Source: a bacterium (GTDB taxonomy: Bacteria > Latescibacterota > UBA2968). Taken from it: 11,958 nucleotides of DNA. A program made the translations under genes and the position numbers. The notes under the pieces were generated by a model. It ran no database searches, was not told where the DNA came from, and saw only the letters and a program-made list of their open reading frames with translations. The stretch is from positions 1-11,958 of the forward strand of contig JAPUJS010000539.1 of the NCBI GenBank assembly GCA_027296045.1. The letters run 5' to 3'. This document shows positions 1-5,932 of this stretch, piece by piece. Positions within the stretch are counted from its first letter, which is position 1; the number at the start of each line of letters is the position of its first letter.

Positions 1-1
1 G

Positions 2-834
2 GTCTATGGTTTCAAACCCTCCTGGGGCCTGGTCCCCTACTATCCGCCCAGCGCCGTTGCCGTCCTCTCCCACATAGGCCCCATTACCCGCACCGTATAC
101 GATGCAGCGCTCATGTTGAAGACCCTAGCCGGACACCGGACCCCCGTGACCCGACCTCTCTGCCCGGCCATACCGACTACACGGCCTGCCTGGAGGGCAA
201 CCTGAACGGCCTGCGTGTTGCCTGGTCGCCCAACCTGGGCTATGCCCCCATCGACCCGGAAGTGCAGGACATCTCGGCCCGCGCAGCCGCCCGATTTGAA
301 GAACTCGGCTGTCACATAGAAGAAGTCCATCCGGATCTGCCAGACCCCTGGGAAGATATTCTGAGCATCATCTGGGGATCGGCCTTTGCAGGACTTGCCC
401 GCCATAACTTGGACGAGATCCGGGACAGCCTGGACCCCGGTCTTCTAAAAGTTACCGAACAGGGTTTCAAAATCTCTGGCCCAGAAGTCGCCGAAGCCTA
501 TATGAAACGCAACGACTATTACCAGGGCTGGCGTACCTTTATGGAAACCTATGACCTGATCCTGACTCCCACCCTTCCGGTGACCGCATTCAAAGCCGGT
601 GACGATCACCCGGGCCAGATCAACGGCCATCCCACAACCTATCTGGGCTGGACCGCTTTCACCTATCCCTTCAACATCACGGGTCAACCTGCGGCAACCA
701 TCCCGGCCGGATTTGCGGCAAATGGGCTGCCTGTGGGTTTACAGATCGTTGGTCGCTGGCGGGAAGACGCAGCCGTCCTCAAAGCCTCGTCTGCCTTTGA
801 AGCCCTGTGCCCCTGGTCGGGCCATCGCCCATAA
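2..834 (+). pseudogene. Amidase (amidase signature family), 5'-partial, frameshifted
   Basis: C-terminal part of an amidase-signature hydrolase, a family that splits carboxamides into acid and ammonia with a Ser-cisSer-Lys triad. The gene runs in from the left edge, so the catalytic residues are outside the window. Seen: frame 2 from base 2 gives VYGFKPSWGLVP and SHIGPITRT, the conserved stretch after the catalytic Ser. That frame hits a stop at 203. Frame 1 resumes the family sequence at 136 (PDPRDPTSLPGH) and continues to TAA at 832-834 through YDLILTPTLPV, TYPFNITGQPAA and GLPVGLQIVGRW, all typical of the family C-terminus. The break lies between 128 and 145 and equals a net -1 or +2 change. 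Both sides are well conserved, so it is either a recent inactivating mutation or a sequencing error. An isolated GTG start at 262 would give 190 aa without an active site. The next gene starts 52 bases on, so it may belong to the same operon. Confidence 0.85.
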
Positions 835-886
835 AAAATCGCATTCGATTACGCTATTGTAGCCACCCTCTTATCAGGAGCATTCC

Positions 887-1561
887 ATGTCAAACGACCG
901 GCTGAACACGGACAAAACAACCGTCGCTGTCATCACCGGTGGTCACGCCTTCGATGTGCCCGCCTTCCGCGCCCTCTTCGATTCCATTCCCAACACCGAC
1001 TGTTATATCCAGCACCTTGAAAACTTCTCCGCCGACGTTGGGGAAAACGCGGTCCATTACGACGTCCTGCTCTTTTACACCATGCCCCGGGGTGTCCCCC
1101 CCGAAGACGTCAAAGGCCCACAGAGTCGCATCCGTCCGGCCCTGGAGCAACTGGGAGAAACCGGACAGGGTATCTTCATCCTCCACCACGGCATCTTAAC
1201 CTACCAGGACTGGCCCTTCTTTTCTGACCTCGTAGACATATCAAACCGTGAAACCGACAGTGTCCACTTCAACCTCAGCTTGCCCATTGCGGTTGCCAAC
1301 CCGGACCACCCCATCACGCAAGGCGTAGAACCCTGGGAAATGATCGACGAAAGCTATGTGATGCAAGAGCCCGGAGAAAACAGCAACATCCTGCTCACCT
1401 GTGACCACCCCCAAAGCATGAACGCCATCGCCTGGACGCGGACCTCCCGCAAATCCCGTGTCTTCTGCTTCCAGTCCGGGCACGACAACCAGACCTACAC
1501 CAACCCCGGCTTCCACACCATTCTGGAACGCGGCATCCAGTGGTGTGCCGGAAAAATCTGA
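887..1561 (+). CDS. ThuA-like protein (trehalose utilisation/class I glutamine amidotransferase-like fold)
   Basis: 224 aa, the usual length for a stand-alone ThuA domain. ThuA proteins share the class I glutamine amidotransferase fold and are linked to sugar use; their biochemical activity is poorly defined. Seen: an N-terminal beta strand ending in GGH (residues 18-20), ILHHGI at 98-103 where amidotransferases carry the nucleophile elbow (no Cys here), HPITQG at 141-146, and SGHDNQTYTNPGFHTILERG near 197-216, a hallmark of the family C-terminus. No signal peptide is visible, so it is probably cytoplasmic. The ATG at 887 has a Shine-Dalgarno AGGAG at 876-880, which fixes the start. It stops 14 bases before the next gene, so both are very likely co-transcribed. 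The lack of Cys argues against glutamine amidotransferase activity. The family call is firm; the substrate is unknown. Confidence 0.88.
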   Translation: MSNDRLNTDKTTVAVITGGHAFDVPAFRALFDSIPNTDCYIQHLENFSADVGENAVHYDVLLFYTMPRGVPPEDVKGPQSRIRPALEQLGETGQGIFILHHGILTYQDWPFFSDLVDISNRETDSVHFNLSLPIAVANPDHPITQGVEPWEMIDESYVMQEPGENSNILLTCDHPQSMNAIAWTRTSRKSRVFCFQSGHDNQTYTNPGFHTILERGIQWCAGKI

Positions 1562-1575
1562 GTGAGGGAACTGTC

Positions 1576-2646
1576 ATGCGCATTCAACACATCACCGCCA
1601 CCTCCGTCTTTATCCCCTATGCCCCCCCGGTTGGCCCCTACCGGGGTCGCACCGCCAAAGGCGAAGGCACCCTGGGTGCCTCCGGCCTCATTGTCAAAAT
1701 CGAAACCGACTCGGGCCTGGTGGGCTGGGGAGAAGGCAGCCGCACATTTGAAACCGACCCCAACCCGGTGCTCCAGAACATCCACGCCGGCGATATCCAG
1801 GAAATCCACACCCGCCTGGAACAGGCCGGCATCAGCAAAGGCCCCATCTCGGGAATCGAAATGGCCCTCTGGGACCTGCTGGGAAAACAAGCCAGCCTCC
1901 CCATCTGCCGTTTGATGGGCGGCCACAACAGAAACGAAGTCGAATTCACCGCCTGCTTTGGCCTCAACGAACCCGCCAAATCGGCCGCCACGGCCCGCGA
2001 ATACATCGACCGCTGGGGCTTTCGGTCCCTCAAAACCAAAGCCGGAAATAACGCCGAGGAAGACCTTCGCATTGCCGAAGCCGTGCAAAAAGAAATCGGC
2101 GACGACGCCTCCCTGCGCCCGGATGCCAATGCGGGCTATACCCCTGAAGAAGCCGGCCCCCTTCTCCAAAAACTTTCGGATCTCGGAATCCGGTATTACG
2201 AAGACCCATGCTCCTGTGAATACCCCGAAGCCCTGGCCCAATTCCGGGCGGAGACCGACATCAAAATCCTCGTCAACATGGGACTCCACTCCGACGAAAA
2301 TATCCGCAACATTTTACAACACGGAGCGGCAGACTTCCTGATGCCCGACACCCCGGTAAACGGCGGCCTGCTCAAAGTTGCCGAAGTCACCAAAACCGCC
2401 CAGACCTGGGGCGTCCCCTGCCTGATGCACTGCTCCCACGACCTGGGCCTCAAAACCGCCGCCATCACCCACCTGGCCGCCGCCCTGCCCAATTTCTCCG
2501 GCCCCAGCGACACCTGTTACCACGGCCTCACCGACGATATTTTGACCGAAAAGCTAACCTTCGAAAACGGCAAAATCCGGGTCCCTGAAGCTCCCGGATT
2601 GGGTGTCGAAGTCGACGAATTGAAGGTAGAAAAATACCGAACGTAA
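1576..2646 (+). CDS. Mandelate racemase/muconate lactonizing enzyme family protein, glucarate dehydratase-like
   Basis: 356 aa enolase-superfamily enzyme. These enzymes abstract a proton next to a carboxylate and, in acid-sugar members, eliminate water to give a 2-keto-3-deoxy acid. Seen: an N-terminal capping domain (about 1-120, with ISGIEMALWDLLGK) followed by the barrel. The K-x-K pair is K153/K155. Metal ligands appear to be D183 (RPDAN), E209 (YYEDP) and N234 (LVNM). Asn as third ligand, D258 before NGG and H285 (MHCSHD) match the arrangement of glucarate dehydratase, where Asn, Asp and His occupy these places. I chose ATG 1576 because GAGGGAA lies at 1564-1570 and the protein then begins at the conserved capping strand; an in-frame ATG at 1540 lies inside thuA. 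It lies between the ThuA-like and amidohydrolase genes in one operon. Specific substrate cannot be assigned; a racemase or cycloisomerase role is less likely given N234. Confidence 0.9.
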   Translation: MRIQHITATSVFIPYAPPVGPYRGRTAKGEGTLGASGLIVKIETDSGLVGWGEGSRTFETDPNPVLQNIHAGDIQEIHTRLEQAGISKGPISGIEMALWDLLGKQASLPICRLMGGHNRNEVEFTACFGLNEPAKSAATAREYIDRWGFRSLKTKAGNNAEEDLRIAEAVQKEIGDDASLRPDANAGYTPEEAGPLLQKLSDLGIRYYEDPCSCEYPEALAQFRAETDIKILVNMGLHSDENIRNILQHGAADFLMPDTPVNGGLLKVAEVTKTAQTWGVPCLMHCSHDLGLKTAAITHLAAALPNFSGPSDTCYHGLTDDILTEKLTFENGKIRVPEAPGLGVEVDELKVEKYRT

Positions 2647-2667
2647 TACCGCATCCGGAACCATACC

Positions 2668-3411
2668 ATGATCTGCGACTCCCACTGCCACCTCAAACAC
2701 GGCAACAAAGAACGAACCGAATACACCCCCGAGGCCATTGTCAAAATCATGGACGAAGCCGGCATTGACAAAACCGTCGTCTTTGCCATGTGCCTCTCTT
2801 CTGCAACGGCCATCGAAATGGCCCACCAGGCGCATCAGGCGTTTCCCGACCGCCTCATTCCATATGCCTACGCCATTCCACACATCTCGGAACCTGCCAT
2901 CGAGCCTATCGAACGTGCGATTACCGAGCTTGGCTTTCCAGGCATCAAAATCCACGGTGGAGAAACCCGACTGGCCGAATACATCATCGACCCGGTCTTC
3001 GAACTGGCCGCCCGGCACAACGTGCCCTGCCTGGTCGATTTCGTGGGCAATGCCGATCACTGCAAGCGCATTGCCGAGGCCTTTCCGAAAACCACCCTCA
3101 TCGTGGCCCACTTCGGCCAATATCTCTCCACCAATCGGGACCTCATCGACCGCTTCATCCACCTGGCCGAACGCCACGAAAACCTCATCCTGGACACCAG
3201 CGGCGTGGTCCTCCCGTGGAAAATCACCGAAGCCGTCACACGCATCGGCTCCGACCGCATCGCCTTCGGCATTGACGGCCCCCACCCCTATCCCAGCCTG
3301 TCGGGTTATGCCCAGGAAGAATGCCAGAAAATCCAGGCCCTGCCTGTTACAGACGCCGACAAAGAAAACATCTACTGGAACACCATCGCCCGGGTCCTGA
3401 AACTGAGTTAA
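2668..3411 (+). CDS. Amidohydrolase family protein (Amidohydro_2 type, metal-dependent hydrolase)
   Basis: 247 aa, a compact amidohydrolase. Relatives hydrolyse lactones, amides or decarboxylate aromatic acids using a metal in a TIM barrel. Seen: the H-x-H metal motif right at the N-terminus (H6, H8 in DSHCH), GIKIHGG at about 93-98, AHFGQ with H148 after strand 6, DTSG near 176-179, and D203 in FGIDGPHP, where the family usually reads fGSDxP. At the position of the third ligand (usually a His in liHxG) this protein has D124 in LVDFVG. The active site may bind metal differently. The start is ATG 2668, 21 bases after the previous stop with only a weak GGAA upstream, so translation may depend on the operon. 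It could act on a lactone or amide made by the neighbouring enzymes; that is inference. Its stop overlaps the stop of the opposite-strand phyH fragment by 3 bases. Confidence 0.88.
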   Translation: MICDSHCHLKHGNKERTEYTPEAIVKIMDEAGIDKTVVFAMCLSSATAIEMAHQAHQAFPDRLIPYAYAIPHISEPAIEPIERAITELGFPGIKIHGGETRLAEYIIDPVFELAARHNVPCLVDFVGNADHCKRIAEAFPKTTLIVAHFGQYLSTNRDLIDRFIHLAERHENLILDTSGVVLPWKITEAVTRIGSDRIAFGIDGPHPYPSLSGYAQEECQKIQALPVTDADKENIYWNTIARVLKLS

Positions 3412-3635
3412 TTCATCGCAATGCAATTGCGAAATGCATCATAAAAACCATTGTGGCCGGGGGTACGATTTTCGCGCTCATCGCTTGCAAGCAGCCGGTC
3501 GCTCACATCAATGATACGATCCATGATCTGCTGATTGAGCACATTCCGAACAATGAGATAACCGTGATCGTCAAATTGGCGTATCTCTTCGTCAGAAAGC
3601 GCATACCAATCCAAATCCATCGGTGCTTCAGTCAC
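3408..3635 (-). pseudogene. Phytanoyl-CoA dioxygenase (PhyH) N-terminal fragment, 3'-truncated
   Basis: 75 codons matching only the first part of a PhyH-type Fe(II)/2-oxoglutarate dioxygenase, which normally has roughly 250-300 residues. Seen: LSDEEIRQFDDHGYLIVRNVL, the characteristic N-terminal helix and strand, then an FRNCIAM segment that in full-length relatives leads to the core. The reading frame ends right there at TAA (3408-3410). The H-x-D...H metal triad and the 2-oxoglutarate-binding Arg are missing, so it cannot be an active oxygenase. The start is GTG 3635, which overlaps the brnA stop as GTGA; GGAGG at 3643-3647 lies 7 bases upstream inside brnA. An in-frame ATG at 3620 could be the original start. 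The fragment is probably a remnant left by a deletion or by arrival of the toxin-antitoxin pair. It may still be translated; if so, its product has no known role. Confidence 0.72.
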
Positions 3636-3913
3636 TTTTGTGCCTCCATATACGAACGCAGAACGGCATTGATACGCCCCTGGTATCCCTTACCACCCTC
3701 TTTGAACCAGTCTAAAATATCTGAGTCCAGGCGTATGGAGATGGGAACTTTTTCTACAGGATACACAACACGGGCCTTGCTCCAGTCCAGATCCAGAGGG
3801 GCGGCGTCCGGATCATTGGCAACGGCTTCCGCGATCTCTTCATCCGTGACTCGGTCTAAATATTCCCAATCCGTTTGGCCCTTAAACTTGGTTCCAGTAT
3901 TCTTTTCGCTCAT
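3632..3913 (-). CDS. brnA: BrnA family antitoxin
   Basis: 93 aa antitoxin of a type II toxin-antitoxin pair. BrnA proteins bind and neutralise the BrnT ribonuclease and, through a ribbon-helix-helix domain, repress their own promoter. Seen: an acidic N-terminal half (TDEEIAEAVANDPDAAPLD) followed by the family signature VPISIRLDSDILDWFKEGGKGY and RINAVLRSYM near the C-terminus. I chose ATG 3913 because a perfect AAGGAGG lies at 3924-3930 upstream; the longer frame from 3991 adds 26 residues that overlap the toxin and fit no BrnA. The start lies inside the 3' end of brnT (32 base overlap), the classical toxin-first order of brnTA. The TGA stop overlaps the GTG of the phyH fragment. Toxin and antitoxin are both intact, so the module could be functional. 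Confidence 0.92.
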   Translation of the reverse strand: MSEKNTGTKFKGQTDWEYLDRVTDEEIAEAVANDPDAAPLDLDWSKARVVYPVEKVPISIRLDSDILDWFKEGGKGYQGRINAVLRSYMEAQK

Positions 3914-4148
3914 AACGACTTGCCCTCCTTGCTGAAATGAGGCGGATCTTGTTTTCGCGTTTTGTATAAACAACCGTGATTTCACGACCATTTAAGAGGC
4001 CTATTGCAACAATGCGGGATTCATTGTGAATTTGCGTACTTGGCCTCTCTACGATAGGACTGTCAAATATCGTTTGAGCGTCCTCAAATCGAATACGATG
4101 CTTCTGAATATTCAATTCGTTTTTAATGATGTCCCATTCAAAGTTCAT
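3882..4148 (-). CDS. brnT: BrnT family toxin (ribonuclease)
   Basis: 88 aa from ATG 4148. BrnT is a small RelE-fold ribonuclease that arrests translation when its antitoxin is degraded. Seen: FEWDIIKNELNIQKH at 3-17, FEDAQTIF at 21-28, an ESRIVAIG strand at 43-50, ITVVYT at 57-62 and the C-terminal block ISARRASRYERKEY at 71-84. That block carries the Arg, Glu and Tyr residues (R74/R75, E80, Y84) that family work ties to activity. A TTG at 4160 would add 4 residues, but it lies inside a palindrome, so ATG is preferred. No clear Shine-Dalgarno is visible upstream, so toxin translation may be weak. It is first gene of the brnT-brnA pair, with an AT-rich promoter region upstream. AT content and weak strand skew differ from flanking genes, which suggests transfer. 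Confidence 0.91.
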   Translation of the reverse strand: MNFEWDIIKNELNIQKHRIRFEDAQTIFDSPIVERPSTQIHNESRIVAIGLLNGREITVVYTKRENKIRLISARRASRYERKEYWNQV

Positions 4149-4154
4149 ATAAAA

Positions 4155-4166
4155 ATACAATTGTAT
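4155..4166. promoter_or_regulatory. 12-base perfect palindrome upstream of brnT, putative BrnA operator
   Basis: ATACAATTGTAT is a perfect inverted repeat lying 7 bases upstream of the brnT ATG. On the minus strand a possible promoter, TTGATT (4174-4179) and TATTTT (4152-4157) with a 16 base spacer, would have this palindrome across its spacer and -10. BrnA-family antitoxins carry a ribbon-helix-helix domain and autoregulate, so an operator here fits. The sequence is AT-rich, where short palindromes occur by chance, so the assignment is tentative. Confidence 0.45.
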
Positions 4167-4344
4167 ATACTAAAATCAAGTAAGATTTAGTGCCCTGAAC
4201 CGTAAGCTATTGATATTGACGCTGTAAAACAGTAGACACGCAGATATAAATTTTATATAAATATAATATATTCAAATATTTATTAAAATAATTCATTTTT
4301 CCATACGCGTGGAAAATTAGTTTACAACAGCTTCAATCGCACCT
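4167..4344. other. AT-rich intergenic region between brnT and the acetyltransferase gene
   Basis: No convincing gene on either strand. Bases 4243-4300 are almost only A and T, in sharp contrast to the GC-rich genes around, and include the inverted repeat ATATAAA/TTTATAT (4244-4258, one-base centre). The stretch probably holds the brnTA promoter region and the 3' untranslated end of the acetyltransferase transcript. Such composition commonly marks horizontally acquired DNA or an insertion scar; no transposon ends or target-site duplication were recognised. Confidence 0.6.
4297..4316. terminator. Dyad TTTTCCA/TGGAAAA downstream of the acetyltransferase gene, possible weak terminator or operator
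   Basis: Seven-base arms TTTTCCA (4297-4303) and TGGAAAA (4310-4316) enclose a six-base loop. It sits 28 bases past the acetyltransferase stop on the minus strand and is followed there by an A/T-rich run. The stem is mostly A-U pairs and no clean U tract follows, so it would terminate weakly. It could equally be a protein-binding site. Confidence 0.3.
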
Positions 4345-4794
4345 TCACTTCAACCATTCATAAAGCTGGTAGTGCTCCCCGTCCATCCCCATTGCTTCAT
4401 AAACCTGTTGCGCCCTCGTATTCCCCTTCTCCACATAAAGCCTGAGCCCACACAAATCTTCCGAAGCCTCCACCCGCTCCTTCAGTGTTTGATACAGCGC
4501 TCGAAAAACCCCCTGCTTTCGCGCCTCCGGAACCACATACACCGAATGAATCCACAACACCGTCCCATTCCGCCAGTCGCTCCACTCCGGCACCGTCAGC
4601 AACCCACCGACCCCTTCGCCTTCCTGCTCGGCTATCCAGTACGTCCCTTTGGAAGGATCGTCGAAAACGGCCTGCACCCCTCGGGTCACCGTCTCCCGGT
4701 CCAGATCCATCCCTTCGGTCTCCTTCGCCATTCGGACCTGGAAATCCACAATCAGATCCACATCCGCAACTCGACCGGACCTCACATCTAGCAT
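4345..4794 (-). CDS. GNAT family N-acetyltransferase
   Basis: 149 aa, a complete single-domain GNAT enzyme that transfers an acetyl group from acetyl-CoA to an amine. Seen: an N-terminal strand and helix (VRSGRVADVDLIVDFQVRMAKETEG, split across about 4-28), a central strand with GGLLTV (63-68), IHSVYVVPEARKQGVFRALY (82-101) as motif A with the pyrophosphate-binding loop R92-K-Q-G-V-F, and LRLYVEKGNTRAQQVYEAMGM (117-137) as motif B. Phe97 replaces the second Gly of the usual RxxGxG, a variant seen in other GNATs. ATG 4794 is preceded by an AGGTG-like site. The gene begins 12 bases after the DapA-like stop on the same strand, so the two form an operon. Its acceptor substrate is unknown; the pairing suggests an amino- or keto-acid metabolite. 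Confidence 0.9.
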   Translation of the reverse strand: MLDVRSGRVADVDLIVDFQVRMAKETEGMDLDRETVTRGVQAVFDDPSKGTYWIAEQEGEGVGGLLTVPEWSDWRNGTVLWIHSVYVVPEARKQGVFRALYQTLKERVEASEDLCGLRLYVEKGNTRAQQVYEAMGMDGEHYQLYEWLK

Positions 4795-4806
4795 AACACC
4801 TGCTTT

Positions 4807-5736
4807 CTAAAATTCGGGCACCAGAATGCTGCGTTCTTTCCGCTGAATCTCTACCAGCTCGCTCATATGGGTCAGCGTCGCCAGCTCATCTTCCCGGAAC
4901 GTCACCTCCTGATCTCGGCACACCGGCTGAATCGGCATCCCCTGCATTGCCAGATACCGCTTGGCGGACGTCTTGTATTTGTTCTTCACCACCATCTGGG
5001 CTATGCTCAAAAATCGCTGAAGATCGGCCGCCATTTCCGGCTCCGCTTCAAAATAGCTGCACAACCACACAAACAGATCGGGGAAGAAATTGGCACCCGT
5101 GCCGCAATACCCGTCGCCGCCCTGCTTCAAAGACGCCAAAAGCGTCGCTGCACCCGCATTATAAAAACCCAGCGGACTCCCCTGGAGGGCCTCCAGTTTC
5201 GGCGTCTTCTGCTCCATTCCGGCGGACGTCTCCTTGATAAAGCGAAAGCGCCCCGTGGAACCGCACCAGCCCATCAACTCTGGACTCAGCAAACGGTGAT
5301 ACGGTGACGGACATTCGTACAGCCCCATCGGCACATCGCCCGTCTGCTCTAACAATCGCTCGGCATTGGCCTTCCAGACTTCATCCGAATCCCCCTGCCC
5401 GGCCAGTTGGCACACAATCGCGATCACACCGTCCACCCCCGTATCGGCCATCTCCTTCACAAACGCAGCCTGGTTTTCGGTCGCTCCCGGAAACGTGCCG
5501 GACGCCATCACGGGCACTCGCCCGTCCACTCTTTTGGCCACCCGCTTGGCCAGCGCCAGGCGTTCGCCGTCGGTCAGTTCATACATCTCGCTGGACAAAC
5601 ACACGGCAAATAGCCCGGCAACTCCCGAATCAATATACCAGTCCGTCAGCACATCCACCCCATCCCAATCAATCGCCCCTTCTACAGTAAAGGGCGTGAG
5701 CATCACCGGCCATACTCCTTTGGGTAAATCACCCAT
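4807..5736 (-). CDS. Dihydrodipicolinate synthase/N-acetylneuraminate lyase family protein (DapA-like aldolase)
   Basis: 309 aa class I aldolase of the DapA/NanA family, which forms a Schiff base between a lysine and pyruvate or another 2-oxo acid. Seen: GVWPVMLTPFT at the N-terminus, Y140 in GLYECP (family catalytic Tyr) and K168 in FIKET (Schiff-base Lys), then GYCGTGANFFPDLFVWL at 209-225. The carboxylate-binding GTTGE motif is replaced by CLSSE (46-50), and the position of E. coli DapA Arg138, which binds aspartate semialdehyde, reads Pro145. A lysine-biosynthesis role is therefore unlikely. It may cleave or form a 2-keto-3-deoxy acid. I chose ATG 5736 because AAGGAGGA at 5744-5751 precedes it and the protein then starts at the barrel; upstream in-frame codons from 5814 do not fit the family. 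It is the first gene of a two-gene operon with the GNAT gene. Confidence 0.88.
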   Translation of the reverse strand: MGDLPKGVWPVMLTPFTVEGAIDWDGVDVLTDWYIDSGVAGLFAVCLSSEMYELTDGERLALAKRVAKRVDGRVPVMASGTFPGATENQAAFVKEMADTGVDGVIAIVCQLAGQGDSDEVWKANAERLLEQTGDVPMGLYECPSPYHRLLSPELMGWCGSTGRFRFIKETSAGMEQKTPKLEALQGSPLGFYNAGAATLLASLKQGGDGYCGTGANFFPDLFVWLCSYFEAEPEMAADLQRFLSIAQMVVKNKYKTSAKRYLAMQGMPIQPVCRDQEVTFREDELATLTHMSELVEIQRKERSILVPEF

Positions 5737-5743
5737 TACGGCG

Positions 5744-5751
5744 TCCTCCTT
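5744..5751 (-). promoter_or_regulatory. Strong ribosome binding site deciding the DapA-like start
   Basis: AAGGAGGA read on the minus strand, 7 bases before ATG 5736. It supports this start over the longer frame from 5814. Confidence 0.8.
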
Positions 5752-5907
5752 CCATAATTCTCTACAATATGCGGCTAACATCCCCGTCGATACGCCCCAA
5801 AGACCCGTATCCATAAGCGCCCTTAGCGTTCACGGATTCCAACATCCAGGACCCCTATGATCAAAAACATCGCGACCGCCCTCTGCATGTCTGCGGGTTG
5901 CCGTCCA

Positions 5908-5928
5908 GGTGCCTCGCGTGAGGGCACC
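5908..5928. terminator. Bulged hairpin just downstream of the M55 peptidase gene
   Basis: An eight-base-pair stem with one bulge and a GCGT loop (ACGC read on the minus strand), lying 4 bases after the peptidase stop on that strand. No U tract follows, so it is not a classical intrinsic terminator. It could stabilise the 3' end of the peptidase message or slow transcription into the DapA-like gene. Confidence 0.3.
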
Positions 5929-5932
5929 CTCC

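Larger units (their letters stand above)
5737..5932. other. Intergenic region between M55 peptidase and DapA-like genes
   Basis: About 196 bases without a credible gene. It contains the DapA-like ribosome binding site and, near the peptidase stop, a hairpin with arms GGTGCCTC and GAGGGCACC (5908-5928, one bulged base) but no following U run. I see no convincing promoter for the DapA-like gene, so it may be read through from the peptidase gene or use a weak promoter. Confidence 0.5.

Noticed and set aside
1495..2289. 264-codon minus-strand open frame
   Set aside because: Antisense to the well supported enolase-superfamily gene; Gly/Phe-rich low-quality sequence with no domain.
2554..3426. 290-codon minus-strand open frame
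   Set aside because: Antisense to the amidohydrolase, whose motifs are clear; no recognisable domain in the shadow frame.
4149..4160. TTG start at 4160 for brnT
   Set aside because: It adds only four residues, lies in the palindrome and has no ribosome binding site; ATG 4148 starts directly at the conserved FEWD region.
4243..4300. Replication origin or transposon end in the AT-rich stretch
   Set aside because: No DnaA-box cluster, iterons, transposase or matching terminal repeats were seen.
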